A DNA stretch of 64,000 nt from Cyclaneusma minus (GCA_037179335.1 JAKZHN010000010.1:255870-319869), one strand, 5' to 3'; positions 42,966 to 55,343 are shown, counted from the stretch's first letter. Numbers and translations: made by a program. Notes: generated by a model not told the origin, from the letters alone.

Positions 42966-45900
42966 TTACTCGCCCTTCAACTTGTCCTGCGTCACGCTGA
43001 AAGCCATCTCCAACAACTCGGCCTCCTCCTTCATGTGGCTAGCCTTCAGACCAGTAGCCACGGAAGCGCTGGGGTTGCGACCAGCGTACATGACGTGCTT
43101 GCGGTCGTGGTGCTCGGTGTTGTTGAGCAGCGTCTCAATTCTGGGCTGGGTGAAGCTCCAGGCACCGGCGTTCAAAGGCTCTTCCTGACACCACACAATG
43201 GTCTTGGCGTTGGGGTATCTGTCAAGGTTCTCCTTCAGTTGTTGCCATGGGAAGGGGTTCAGTTGTTCGATGCGGGTGATGGCGGTGTCCTTGATCTCTT
43301 TATCGGCACGGTGCTTGGAGAGGGCGGCGTAGACTTGACCGGTGCAGAGAATTACGCGCTCAATGTTCTCGGGCTCGTTGATGCTGTTGCCGTGCTCGGG
43401 GTCGGGGATGATCCATTGGAAGCCACTGTCGCCAGTGAACTCTTCAAGAGGAGAGCGGGCGATGGGGTGGCGGAGAAGGGACTTGGAGAAGAACATTACG
43501 AGAGCTATGGTAATTAGTAAGTATTACTACGGTTCTGCGAGGATTGACTTACGCTTTCGGAATTGACGGTGCATTTGTCTTCGGAGGATGTGGAAGAGGT
43601 TCGATGGCGAGGTCATGTAGGCAATTTGGATGTTGCAGTCCTGGTGCTGGCGGTCAAGTTTCTCTTGGCTGGGGAACTCTCTAGGGTCCTCGTTGCAAAG
43701 TTGAAGGTATCGCTCCATACGTCCGGAAGAGTGCTCAGGACCTTGACCATCATAACCGTGGGGCAGCGACATCACAAGACCAGATCGCTGCATCCACTTG
43801 ACTTCTCCAGAAGCAATGAACTGATCGATGATACATTGGGCGTTGTTTGCGAAATCACCGAATTGGGCTTCCCACATGACAAGAGCATTTGGCGACGACA
43901 GAGAGTAACCATATTCAAAGCCCAGGGCACCAAACTCGCTGAGAGATGAGTTGGAGATGACGAATGGGCCTTGGTCTTTGCTGACATGCTTAAGAGGAGT
44001 GTAAGTTGCCTCACTCTCTTGGTCGTGCAAGACGGAATGACGCTGGGAGAAAGTTCCTCGCTCAACGTCTTGACCGGAAACTCGGACGTGGTGACCCTCG
44101 ATGGCAAGGGAGCCGAAAGCAAGAGCTTCAGCAGTTGCCCAATCGATGTTCTTGCCCTCATGAACGGTCTTCACTCTGTTCGCCAAAATACGCTTCAAGT
44201 TACGGTGAACATTGAATCCATCTGGTGGAGTACCAATGGTAGTCGCAATGTGCTTAAGAGTGTCTTCCTTGACGGCAGTAGGGAAATGGGGAAGGACTTC
44301 GGTAGCAAGCTCCTTGGGTGATTTGAAACCGTTCCAAGCAGAGGTAGTCCATTCTTTCGAAGTGGGCTGGTAGTCCTTGCTCTTCGCAAAGCTGTCCTCA
44401 AGCATACCCCAAACCCACTTCTTATGCTCCTCGATGTCCTCCTTGCTGAAAGTACCTTCCTCGAGTAGACGGTTCACATAGATGTCCAGCTGAGGGTCGT
44501 GGTTCTGGATGCGCTTGTACATCAGAGGTTGAGTAAACGATGGCTGATCAGTTTCGTTGTGTCCATGCTTTCTGTAGCAAACCAGATCAATAACTACGTC
44601 ACGCTGGAACTCGGCACGCCAGTCAGCGGCCAATTGACACACGAAGTTAACAGACTCCACATCGTCGGCGTTGACGTGGAACACTGGAGCATCAACAGTC
44701 TTGGCAATATCAGTACAGTATGGAGTAGATCGGGCAAATCGAGGGTCGGTAGTGAAACCAATCTGGTTGTTGACAACAAGATGGATGGTACCACCAGTGG
44801 AGAAAGCTGGGAGAGAGTGGAAACCAAGACATTCGTAGACGATACCCTGGGCAGCGAAAGCGGCATCACCGTGAAGCAAAACGCCCATGGCGGTCTTGTG
44901 CTCTTTTTCGTCGTTGTTGTAGTGTTGAATGGCACGGGTCTTGCCAAGCACGACGGGATCCTCGGCCTCCAGATGCGATGGGTTTGCGACGAGGGAAAGC
45001 TGTACTCGCTTGCCGGAGGGGGTAGGTCGCTCGAAGTTCATGCCCAAATGGTATTTCACGTCACCAGAACCTTCGTCTTCAGCCGCAGCACTTCCACCAA
45101 ACTCGCTGAAAATGGACTCGTTGGGTTTTCGGACGACGTTACTAAGCACATTCAGACGACCACGATGAGGCATACCAATCACAATATCCTTCACGCCAAA
45201 GTCGACACTGCGATCGATCAGAGCCTTCATACCAGGCACAAGAGTTTCACAGCCCTCCAAACCGAATCGCTTGTCGTTGGGGTACTTGGTGGCCAAGAAA
45301 GATTCGAAACTTGAACTCCAGATGAGACGGTCCAGAATTCTGCGCTTCTCGTCCAAGGAGTATTTGTAGGGTTGCGGCACCTCGATGCGCTCGCGCAGCC
45401 AGTCGCATTGCTCGCGGTCTGGAATATGAATGTATTCGACACCGTAGGAGCCGCAGTAGATGCGCTCGCAAGCATCAATAATCTCCCTCAAGGTCATCTT
45501 CTCGCGGCCTTCAGTCTTAAACCTGGGCAAAATACCAGGACCCAAGCTGTACTCGGTGTCCAAGTCTTTCTCGGTGAAGTTGTAGTGCTCCAGCTTGAGT
45601 TCCTTGGGATTACTGTAACCAAACTCCTTCGCCTCTTTTCGGATGCCCAGGGGGTCGATGTTGGCCTTGTGATGTCCTCGCGCTTGGTATGCGCGAACCA
45701 GCAATTGCACCTTCAAGTGGTTCGTAACATCAGAGCCCTCGCCGGCTGCCATTCCCATTCCGGGGACGAAACTTGGTACGCCGCCAGTAGGTGTAGGGAC
45801 GAGAGTAGGGGGAGGCGTGAAAGCCTGAGAGATGGGCATGTCGCCGCTCTCCATGTTCTTGAAGTAGACCTGCCATGACACATGTACGCTGGAAGGGTCC

Positions 45901-46166
45901 CGCTTCCACTCCATGTACATCTCATCGATATAATTGGCGGTGTTTCCTGAAAGGAAGCTGTCGTTGGGTTCCGGGGCTTGAGCTTCGGCGGAGGCATATC
46001 GCTTCTGTTCGGCGAGAGCTAACGAGCGTCGTTTCGAAGCCAGCGCAGTCTTCGGGGAGCTGTAGGGGGCCAGCATGGAATTCCTGGCGTTGGTGTTGAG
46101 ACATCTTGCGCGGCAGCCAGCCTTCAGGAGCTGGCTGCTGGACTGCCTCAAGGTGTTGCGAAACAT
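42966..46166 (-). CDS. KGD1: 2-oxoglutarate dehydrogenase E1 component, mitochondrial
   Basis: Two exons (46166-43553 and 43504-42966) give 1050 residues, the normal length for fungi. The start at 46166 (MFRNTLRQSS) begins a basic, Ser/Arg-rich presequence for import into mitochondria. The E1 pattern is clear: SFLSGNTANYIDEMY at the N-terminus, the GMPHRGRLNVL motif, the thiamine diphosphate site (LLHGDAAFAAQG to VNNQIGFTT), RKHGHNETDQP, SLPHGYDGQGPEHSS and FRKPLVMFFSKSLLRHP across the intron. It decarboxylates 2-oxoglutarate in the citric acid cycle, with E2 and E3. The intron starts GTAAGT and ends CATAG. It is divergent from TFB1. Confidence 0.97.
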
Positions 46167-46920
46167 CGTGGCCCTGCAGACGATGCTATGCGAGGATATA
46201 GGAGTAAGTCGGTGTCGGTGCCAGCGTGCCCACAAGCCAATTGACTAGTGGAACAGGGAGATAGAGAGAGACCTTGGAAGAAGGAAGGGTGCTTGAACTG
46301 AGTCAAAATTCGCGAAGCTCCGGGTGAAGGTTGAGCAGATGATGGCATTCCTCTGCTTTTCATTCGGCAGCACGGTCGGTCCTCCCGGTGGTGCTAGGCT
46401 CAACGAGGTAAGGTGCTTTATGCGTCCGTGAGAACGCGGCATTTTCAAAGAGCTGCGCTGCGCAATTACTTACTACATATCGTGACTTCACACAGCCTAA
46501 ATCGCGACGCGTGAACAAAATTCCAGCACGACCTATTGGGAGCTGGAGTCGCATTGAACAACTGCGAAAGGCTTTCTTCTGGTTGTCTAGACCTTTCACC
46601 TCGTGGTTGTCACAGCTTCCCGCTGCCGCTACACGCGCTTTGCGTCACATCCAGTCGCCACTACTAAGCTGCCGTGCCAGGCAATAATTGAAGCTATTCC
46701 TGCGCGCGACAAGGAAATCTTCAAGCCAAGTATCACGTCGCATCCAAGTGATGATCAGGGTCGCCTGCGAGTCTGCGACGTCCCTTCAAGACTGGAGTGA
46801 GGCTGTGGTCTGCGCTCTGCCGTCCGACCCGGCTTTTTCAGGACGACAACCCTTTGAGCAATACCGTGACCTGCTGCAGATGCAGCAGACACGGCCGCAC
46901 ACTGCAGCCTAGAAGGAGAC
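46167..46920. promoter_or_regulatory. Divergent KGD1/TFB1 promoter
   Basis: 754 bp between two housekeeping start codons. No clear motif stands out. The leader of KGD1 may contain an unrecognised intron. Confidence 0.5.
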
Positions 46921-48881
46921 ATGGCTCAGCCAAAGGGATCAGCAATCTACAAGAAAAAAGAGGGCGCCGTCACCATCGCCGGCGACCAGAAGTCTTTGAT
47001 ATGGACGCCCATTGCCGCCGGCGCAGCACCCGTCGATATTGCTGTGGCAGACATCACCAGTGGGTTTTGCTGAATTGACCATGTGAAGACCGACGCCCCC
47101 TTTCTGACTGACATGCTTCAGATCTGCAACAAACGCCCGAGTCGTCTCCCAAGGTTATGCTCAAGGTCTCTGCCAAGGCCCCTGATGCACCAGAGCCTGT
47201 TGTTTACTTATTCCAATTCAACTCGCCCACTAACCCTCGAGGAGAGGCAAATGCTGTCAGGGACACCTTGACGGGTCTCATCAGTGCCATCAAAGCAGCA
47301 GACGCAAGTGTACCGAGGCCAAATGGCGACACCTCTGCTGCTATGGCCATTGCCAGTGCCATCGCTTCCAAGCCAGCTTCCGGGGTACCAACATGGTATG
47401 ATGATGCTCAGCTGAAGACCGACATTGCTCTGCAGTTGTCGTTGCTGAAGAAAGACCCGGCCCTGAATCGCACCTACATGGAGGCCAAGCGTACTAAGCC
47501 AGATACTGTGACGGACTCACAGTTCAATGCCCAGTTCTGGTCTACAAGAACAAATCTCTTGCGGGCTCATGCCGTAGAGGCGAATCAGCAACGCGGTGCA
47601 TACAATGTTTTGTCTGCATTGAAGCCCAAACAGGTTGATGGGGAGCTCAAGATGAGTATCAGCAAGGAACAAATCCAGCTCATATTCAGCCAACATCCAC
47701 TCGTGCGACGAGTCTACGATGAAAATGTTCCTAGGCTCAATGAAGGGACCTTCTGGTCGAGGTTTTTCCTGAGCAGACTGTTCAAGAAGTTGAAAGGCGA
47801 GCGCATCACCGAAGCCGATGCCAACGATTCAGTCTTTGATCGTTATCTGGATGCCGTCAATGCCGAGGTGCAATCCTCGAGACTGCAGTTTTCCCACGTT
47901 CCTCATATCATCGATGTTGAGGGAAATGAGGAGAATCAGGGAGGAGTCAAGAGTGGCAATCGGAAAGATTTCACCATGAGACCCAACTCTACTGCAAAGG
48001 TACCGATTATTCGCACACTCAACAGTTTGAGTGAGAAACTTCTCCTCCACGTTGCTCCCAGCGACATAGATCCAGCAAACCCGATTGGTATGGATGAGGA
48101 GACGTTCAACCAGCTTGCTCTGCGCGATCTGCAGGGTGATCCAGAAGAGCAGCGAATCACTTTGAATGTGAAAGAACAAAGCAGATTCTTCTCTAGCGAG
48201 AAGTCCGGAGTCTCAGCTGAAGCTGCACTCTACGCAAAGCAAGTTCCTTCTGAGATACTTTTCGACATACAGACCGATCTCGAGACGATGGACACCGATG
48301 CTGCTGGTGGTCTGGACTTGAAGAAGGCAATCGGCTTCGATGAGGACAGCGATAGCGATGACGATGAAGGAGAGAAAACTCCTCATGTTGGTAGCAAGTC
48401 AAGTCTGCAGGAGGCGCAGAAGCAGATCTTTGAGGGCATATCGCAAACACGAGCTCAATTGCATGGATCGTCTGAGGAAAACCTGAATGGTATTTCCCAG
48501 AATTTGTACGACCGGATGATTTTAACTCATGCCACCACCACTGAATTCTTGCATCACTTCTGGATGGCGTTTCTCTCAGGAGATGCAGACCGAGCTGGAG
48601 AACTCGCCAAGACAGTCGAAACTTTGGACCGAGCTATGGATCGCATCAACGCTGTTGCTGAAGAGGCTGAAACGGAGCGGAAAGCGTCGATGAAGCAGCA
48701 GAACATCCAGATACGACAGTATTATGAGAAGACTGGTAAGAAGATCCAATTCAACCCAGACTCGGTCGGTGGTGGTGAGAAGGTGGTCAAGGAAATGATG
48801 GAGCCTACCATCAATGCATTGGACAAAGCGCTCAAAGAGTACAAAAAGGCACTTGCAGCTGAAGGGGTTGAGACTTCCTAG
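46921..48881 (+). CDS. TFB1: TFIIH subunit TFB1/p62
   Basis: Exons 46921-47059 and 47122-48881 give 632 residues. The N-terminal PH-like domain begins MAQPKGSAIYKKKEGAV and continues after the intron with LQQTPESSPKVMLKVSAK. Two BSD domains follow, the second with FWSRFFLSRLFKKLKGE. The end is helical (LDKALKEYKKAL). TFB1 is a core subunit of TFIIH and binds activators and repair factors through its PH domain in transcription initiation and nucleotide excision repair. An acidic run (EDSDSDDDEGE) lies around residue 430. Strong match to the family. Confidence 0.92.
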
Positions 48882-49117
48882 GTTTGCTGCATTTAGATTA
48901 CCATAGCGATGGCGTTGGGGGCAGGAACGGTCTTGCATCTTTTGGAACGGCGTTTCTTCCAAGTTCTGCGTTGCAACCTAATGGAATTCCCATCATTCGC
49001 TTTGCTTCTCACCTCATCTTCTTGGTTCCTCTACTAGTAATTTGTGTTTCCCTCGTTGGGTATCGTACTGCTGGTATTGATACTACTCTTACTGTTCTAT
49101 GCGCTTGATTCCACAAC

Positions 49118-51449
49118 ATGTCGGAGAGACAGCCTTCTGCCAGAAACTCCCAGGTATCTCAAGAGAATGAAGAGCCACCGCAGAACATAGGCATGTCACC
49201 GACAAGAGAACCTCTTTCGGCGCGAATCAACTCGCCTCCATCCTCTCAGCATGGTCCCCCGGCAAAGATAGTCCGGCGGCGAAAATCGTTCATTGAGCGT
49301 TATGACACGTCGAATGAAACGCCCAGTTCGCATAGCTCTATTTACGATGCCCTCTACTACTCTCAGAGCACCAGCGATGATAACACGGTCAAGGAATCGG
49401 GCGCTTCAGAATCTCTGGCCCAGAAGGACGAAGAAACCTTACCTACTCAGACCATTCTCGAAAACGATGGCTCAAACGAGAGCTTTGACGATACATCCCA
49501 ATCCTCAACATCCTACGTGGACGACGTGCAGGTTGAGTTTCTTTACGGCCATGGCACGGTGCTTGATCCGATCATCGAGCAGAAATCCAATCCGACACTG
49601 CGCCCTGTCAGGTCCGCCGATGATCTGTCTTCCGTGTCCCCTTCAACCAATACCCTGACTCTCAAGAAACGCGACAGCTTCTACTCCGGGCCTGGTCATA
49701 AGACGTCGTTCAGCATGGATGATCTGGATTTGGCGTCTATCAGAGAGGCGTCCCTGCAAGAAGCTACAGCTGCGGAATTCAAAAAGGTAGGAAAGGGCAC
49801 TAAACATCTCATTCAGATTAACGAGATCTATGCCGAGCCTAACAAGCCTGTCCGACCTCCTCCCGAGAGACCCAGTACGCCTCCTGGTATGCCCTCATGG
49901 ACACAGACTCAAGCCGCTGCAGCCTATCTTTCGAACGCGAGACGTCAAGCGAGGAGAACCAGACGTCAGCCACAGCCCAGTTGGCTTCAGAGGTTCTTGG
50001 GTGCGGAGCCATCTATGCAGCAGCCTGAACCTATTCCACACTGGGTGACATCCACCCTGCAGTCACCAGGACTGCAGAGTCAGCGGACCATTACCCACTA
50101 CCGAGCACCTAGGAGTACATACATGTCTCTCCAAAGCCACCCTTTCAACCGCGCTCCAACATGCGAATCAGATCCCTTTCCCCCTATGGCAACAGCAGCA
50201 CCGTCGCGCTTATCAGGGGTATCTGGTGGATCTCTCGATACTTCTGGTTGGGGATCTCAGGCAGCTTTGAACCCAGATGTTTCTAGTCGGGAACACTTGA
50301 GACCTTCGTCTGCTCTAGATAACTCGTCGACTCTGAGTCGTCGTATCTCAGCCGCATCCCAAGCATCTCAACAGCCTGTTCCTTACCAAGCTCCCCCTTA
50401 TAATCCGTCTCGCTCTTGGGCGGCATACAATCGGAAAGCAAAACGTGCTGAGCGTAAACGGACACCATGTCCTCATCGCCGTCCTAAAGAAGTGGTAACG
50501 AAACGGTCCAACGGCTCTATGTCCTCCGCTCGGTATTTCCACCCATCTTCCATGTGTCCCTCTGGTCATTCCTCATTATTGACCTCCCCAAGAACGTTTC
50601 TTTGTTAACACGCTCAACAGCACACGCGACATAGCCACCGCGCCCAATGCTCGTTCCCAAAACCCATCCATCTCTCGCCCCATATCCTCCCACCTCCTTC
50701 CCGACCCCGCCAGTTTCGTCCCGCTCCCCCTCTCACCACCCACCTCATCCCCCTACTTACGCGTAGACCCTCCCGCATCGACCTCGTCCACCGAATCTCG
50801 CACACGCACACGCACCCCCACCCCTTCATCCGAACCCACTCTCCCACCCTCCAACCTCACCGTCCCACCACACGCACCGCGATCCACGATCCACAACCCA
50901 GCCCCCTCCATCCAAGCCTCCAACCGAGCTCCACCAATCAGCAAAACCCAAAACAAACAAATCCGCTGCTGGCGCTGCCGCCTCTCCACCTTCCTCGCCT
51001 CCATCAGCGACGCCTTCCGCGAAGAAGCCTGTTGGGCCTGCTGCAGCTCAGAAAAAGCCGATGATGGCGAGGAATGGGATCGTTTTCCTGTTGTGCCTGT
51101 TGCTTCGGTTCGCGCTAGTCCTGGGATGGTTGAGACTTCTGCGAATGGTGGGGTCTCTGTTGGTATGGGAGGGGGAGTTGCGCGAGCGTATGTGCCTGGT
51201 GTTGTGCCTGTGAGAAGGGCAAGTTTGAACACTTTGGGTACTGGTGGTTCGGCGCGTGGGAATGCGATGAATGGTGTGAATGGGGTGAATGGCAGTGGAA
51301 GAAGGGGAATGGGGTTTGATGGTGTGGATGAGAGAGAGTGGAAGGTTAAAGGGGTGGAAGAGGGGAGGGTTGGGAAGAAAGCGAAGAAGGCTAAGGTGCA
51401 GGCGAAGGTGTTGGTTGATGAGAAGAAAGATTCGGCAGTTGTGCTTTGA
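49118..51449 (+). CDS. Disordered protein of unknown function, two exons
   Basis: Exon 1 starts at 49118 (MSERQPSARN). The first frame ends at 50608, but a second frame is open from about 50621 to a stop at 51449. The junction is uncertain: a donor at 50533 (GTATTT) or 50554 (GTGTCC) to an acceptor at 50620 keeps the frame and gives about 747 residues. The protein is Ser/Pro/Arg-rich. It has a conserved-looking block (GKGTKHLIQINEIYAEP), a basic part (YNRKAKRAERKR), a Cys-rich segment in exon 2 (IRCWRCRLSTF, then EEACWACCSS) and a Lys-rich tail (KKAKKAKVQAK). The Cys pairs may bind a metal. I do not recognise the family. The 50620-51090 part is very Pro-rich and could be overcalled. Confidence 0.6.
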
Positions 51450-52137
51450 GCTTTTGAGTTGGAGTTTCCTATGATTGTTTGTCGTGTTTGCGCTGGATCA
51501 GGATACGGATTGTATACTGCTCGGTCTGGCTTTTGAATCGGTTAGTGGTTCTCAGGAGAATTGCGGGACTTGGGCACGGGTGCCTTGGGTTCTTTTCGCC
51601 TTCAGTCGGTACAGTAGCATTATTAGCACCAGTCAGAATGTCAAATTCCGTTTCCTTTCTGAGTTTTCGAGGTTTTGAATGCGCGACTGCAGCGAAACCA
51701 TTTGAGTTGCTGGCACGTGATAGTCGTCACGTGCGTAGTTTTTGATCCGGAGAACCGGAGTTTCAAAGTCCGGAGCCGACTTTCTGCAAGCCAGCCGTTC
51801 TTTCTTCGTTGCGCGCTGCCGTACTCGCGAACCGCCAGATTAGACACCGGTGGTGCTCTCTCAGCTCTGTTTCAGCCTTGGGAGGAACCGATATAAAATT
51901 TGTCATTTTGAGTCACTTCTATGCTACACGTCCAAGTATCTTTCACCTTCTCTCTTCTTGTCACCAAGAATCCTCGAATCTTCCGCCTTGACCGCTGCTT
52001 TTGAGACTTCAAATGTCTTCAGACTCATAGTTCATACTATCCACATTGTCTCTCTTTCTCCAAACAAGCACCCATTTTTCTCCTATGTTTTGGCTTTCTT
52101 GATTCCATCTCTTCCTCCCAAGCCTCAAGAAATCACA
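51450..52137. other. Intergenic, monooxygenase promoter and leader
   Basis: The frame of the monooxygenase is open upstream to 51850, but that part looks like leader. No other gene seen. Confidence 0.45.
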
Positions 52138-53517
52138 ATGCCTCTCCCACGCATCGCCATCATCGGCGGCGGCCCCGCCGGCCTCACCCTCGCACGCACG
52201 CTACACCTCTCCCGCATCCCCTTCACCATCTACGAGCGCCGCTCTACCTCCGAATCACAATCCCTCCAATCCACTCAATATCCTCAATCCTTATCCACAT
52301 ATACCCCTCACTCCCTCCAACCCACTAAAACCCTCAAGCCCACCCAGCAGTCAAAACCAACACTCTCCGGCTCCCTCGACCTACACCATGAATCCGGCCT
52401 AAAAGCCTTGCGCGAATTGAATCTGTTCTCTCAATTCGAAAAGAAAGTACGTCCCGGCGGCGAAGAAATGATCATCACGTCTGCAGCTGGAAAGTTACTA
52501 CATCGTGATCTTGGAGGTGATGGGGAGGAGAATGCAAGGCCGGAGATTGATCGGAATGATCTGACTGATATTTTGCTGCATTCTATACCCTCGAAAACCA
52601 TTCAGTACAACCACAAGCTTTTATCAGTCGTCGAAAATCCCGGTCATCTGTCTCGTTCCCGAAATAAAGATTGCGGGAAAGGAGAAGAAGGGGTGGAGAA
52701 TGGGCCATCAAGATGGACGCTGGAGTTTGAAAATGGCGAGAGAAAAGAATGTGATTTTGTGGTTGGAGCAGATGGTGCGTGGTCGCGCGTGAGGGGGTTG
52801 GTTACGGATGTGAAACCGCTGTATAGCGGTGTTCAGTGTATGGCGTTGACGATTCGCGACATTGAAAGTGCACATCCGGAACTTGCGAGAATGGTGGGTG
52901 GCGGGACGTTTTGGTCGGTGGGGGAGGGGACGGCGTTGTTGTGTCAGCGGATTGGCCATGGGGCCTTCAGGATGATGGCTGCTTTTCCGCATGCCGATGC
53001 TGATTTTTTGAGAAAATGTGGAGTTTTGGAGATGATGGAAAGAGATCCGAAAATGGTGAAAAGGTGGTTGGTGGAGAGGGAAGAGTTTTTTGGGGGATAT
53101 GGGGAGGGGCTGAAGAGGTTGATAGGGAAGGCGGAGGAGGAAGTGGGTGGTTCGGGGAGTGTGGTGAGTTGGCCGTTTTGGATGTTGCCGGTGGGGCAGA
53201 GGTGGGAGAGTAGGAGGGGGGTGACGCTGGTGGGGGATGCGGCTCACTTGATGACGCCATTTGCGGGGGAGGGGGTTAATCTTGCGATGTTGGATGCGTT
53301 GGAACTTGGAAAAGTGATTGTGGGGGCTTGTGAGAGGGGGGAGAAAGGGGATGCGGGTTTCAATAACATGGATGAGGGGATAGCGGTCTTTGAGAGAGAA
53401 ATGTTGGAGAGGGCGGAGGAGAAGGCAGTGGAGAGTTGGAGGAATTTGGGGATGGTTTTCGAAAAGGGGGCGCCGGGGAGGATCGTGGAGTGGATGAAGG
53501 GGGTTGTGGTGAATTGA
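52138..53517 (+). CDS. FAD-dependent monooxygenase (PHBH/TetX type)
   Basis: Single exon, 459 residues from the ATG at 52138 (MPLPRIAIIG). The dinucleotide-binding motif GGGPAGLTLARTLH is at the N-terminus, the DG motif FVVGADGAWSRVR is in the middle, and the GD motif GVTLVGDAAHLMTPFAGEG is near the C-terminus. This is a class A flavoprotein monooxygenase that uses NAD(P)H and oxygen to hydroxylate a small ring compound; salicylate-, zeaxanthin- and TetX-like enzymes share the pattern. A Ser/Thr/Pro-rich insert (residues about 36-75) after the first strand-helix unit is unusual. No cluster context defines a substrate. The 3' half is G-rich, like the DUF1757 gene. Confidence 0.85.
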   Translation: MPLPRIAIIGGGPAGLTLARTLHLSRIPFTIYERRSTSESQSLQSTQYPQSLSTYTPHSLQPTKTLKPTQQSKPTLSGSLDLHHESGLKALRELNLFSQFEKKVRPGGEEMIITSAAGKLLHRDLGGDGEENARPEIDRNDLTDILLHSIPSKTIQYNHKLLSVVENPGHLSRSRNKDCGKGEEGVENGPSRWTLEFENGERKECDFVVGADGAWSRVRGLVTDVKPLYSGVQCMALTIRDIESAHPELARMVGGGTFWSVGEGTALLCQRIGHGAFRMMAAFPHADADFLRKCGVLEMMERDPKMVKRWLVEREEFFGGYGEGLKRLIGKAEEEVGGSGSVVSWPFWMLPVGQRWESRRGVTLVGDAAHLMTPFAGEGVNLAMLDALELGKVIVGACERGEKGDAGFNNMDEGIAVFEREMLERAEEKAVESWRNLGMVFEKGAPGRIVEWMKGVVVN

Positions 53518-53870
53518 GAGGTTTCCGGCTCAGCCTGCGTGATGATATGGGATGGGGCGCGATGGACCTGGGGGAATAGTGTAGGTATTTGGGTTCGAGA
53601 ATTTGAAAACGACCTCAAAGAGATGGGGGAATAATAGTAGCAGGAATGGTCTTAACGCAATGGAATTGGCTAAAATACTTCTTGACTCTGGGAATGGCTC
53701 AAGTGGCTGGATGTAGAGTAATTAGTTAGTTTACGAGTAACGATACAGGACACAAGAAATACGATATAAGAAAGCTCTGTCCCGACTCCACGAAAGAATA
53801 TCTAAGAGTAAGACTACAAAGACGACTTCGCATGTTGATGCCAGCTCGGGACCTTATACACCTTCGTCTT
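53518..53870. other. Intergenic between monooxygenase and hydrolase remnant
   Basis: No gene recognised. Confidence 0.45.
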
Positions 53871-54415
53871 CTACCCCATCATCTTCCTCGCCTCATCAAC
53901 ACCGAAAGGCACCATCTTCTCAAGACTCATAGGCACATTGAGTCTAGGTAGTCAAAGTGAGTAAGTGACAGGCCATAGAGCACGGTATGTTTACATAAAT
54001 GACCCACCGTAGATATACAAGATTGTTAATGAACACTTGGTATCAGATTCCAATTTCTGGAGGATTTCACTCTCTGATAGTGACGAATCTGAAGCTGGAT
54101 TCAATGTGCTTTCATGGTGGCCTATCCATTCTAGCTTGAGCGACTCGGATTCTGGATGATCGTAGTGGATGTTTTTGTCATTGGCCTCATCTACGAGACG
54201 TAATAGTAAGTCCCTGGAATTGTCATCCTGAGGTGCAGGAATCGTGGTCTTGCTGACCAACAACTGGCCTCGCACTGGAACATCTTGAGTCGCCGCAGCT
54301 TGCTGATCTGAGATGGAAGTTCTACTGATTCCTTTCATGTACGCGGCTTTCACTTGCTTCGTTGCCGCTTGTAGGTGGTGGATGTTTTCAAAATCTCTTA
54401 TTGTGAAGTTCTTTG
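53871..54415 (-). pseudogene. Remnant of an alpha/beta-hydrolase
   Basis: An exon from 54415 (acceptor TTATCAG) reads AKNFTIRDFENIHHLQAATK, then LKLEWIG and LTILYIYGGSFM and stops at 53991. That is the N-terminus of a fungal steryl-acetyl-hydrolase-like lipase up to its oxyanion-hole HGG region, here YGG. About 30 nt further on, in 53871-53930, a piece MSLEKMVPFGVDEARKMMG with a stop resembles the usual C-terminal end of such enzymes. The catalytic Ser and His region between is missing. I conclude an internal deletion. Confidence 0.5.
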
Positions 54416-55196
54416 CTGATAATCAGTGTTTGTTGTAAAAAGATAAGATTTGGGCAAGCAGTAGCCAAATTGTGTTGTTTTTTGGTCCACGATTGAGGCG
54501 TTCAGTCCATCTCACAGTCACCACGGGAGTTGTTAGTTGCTGGGGTTGGCATCACTTGCATATCGCCTGGCAATGCAGGGGCAGGGGTGCGCAATCCCCT
54601 CGCAACATTTCCTCAGGTCGAACTGAAATAGAATGATACCTAGCTTATTTCTCTTTTGATAGATTTGCTGGTGAGTGTCATTTAACCATCAAGTTTTGAT
54701 GGTCAGAGTTATGGGATTTTGTTCGGTATCTGTGATCAATCATCACACTGTCTCCCCTCCCCAGGGGCTATTATTAAATGTGGAGTAAGTAGAGACCCAA
54801 ACCGCTTGTGGTGGGAAGTATTATTTTGTAGTGGGCGATTTACTTTTGAAAACCGATCAGGACTGTTGTGTTTGACGGTCTGGGGAAATCCAAAATCCAA
54901 GTGTTTGACAGTTTGACAAGGTCTGAAACTCTGGAAATATACACGACAATTACCGAAGTGTTTGCTACAATTACTGAAGGCGATACAAGTTCTTAAGTTC
55001 TTGACTGACTGCACAGACTTGTTCTTACGGGTAAGGAGACCATCAAGATTCTACGCTCACGGCCGTCGGCGGCCCCCCGGCCCCCCCAACATCACAACCA
55101 TCACCACGATAGCCATAGACACTGTCCGTGGACGTGGTTCCGTAGTCTGGTCCGTCAAATACGGGAAACCGGACCTTGCTTTCATCAAATGGATCA
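54416..55196. other. Intergenic, no gene recognised
   Basis: AT-rich upstream part, then sequence leading to the tRNA. No RNA gene other than the tRNA below. Confidence 0.45.
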
Positions 55197-55319
55197 GGTG
55201 CTTTGGCCGAGTTGGTTATGGCGCCAGGTTAAGGTCTCACCCTTAATTCGTGTCCGCTGATAACAGCGGATAACCTCCTGGTCACGAAAGTGGCGCGAGT
55301 TCGAGTCTCGCAGGCATCA
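55197..55319 (+). tRNA. tRNA-Leu (AAG) with a 41-nt intron
   Basis: The acceptor stem GGTGCTT pairs with AGGCATC, with two G-U pairs and a discriminator A. The T arm is perfect (GCGAG-TTCGAGT-CTCGC). The anticodon stem is CCAGG/CCTGG with anticodon AAG (55231-55233). There is a long type II variable arm (TCAC-GAAA-GTGG), as in Leu tRNAs. An intron follows position 37 (about 55235-55275); its CCTTAA pairs with the TTAAGG of the anticodon loop, the usual feature of nuclear pre-tRNA introns. It reads CUU codons. Confidence 0.92.
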
Positions 55320-55325
55320 ACCACC

Positions 55326-55343
55326 TTTTTTGGCCTTTTTTTT
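55326..55343 (+). terminator. RNA polymerase III terminator
   Basis: T6 and T8 runs start 7 nt after the tRNA end, as expected for Pol III termination. Confidence 0.8.

Noticed and set aside
44499..45314. 271-codon plus-strand ORF
   Set aside because: It is antisense to the 2-oxoglutarate dehydrogenase coding region and arises from its codon bias; no motif.
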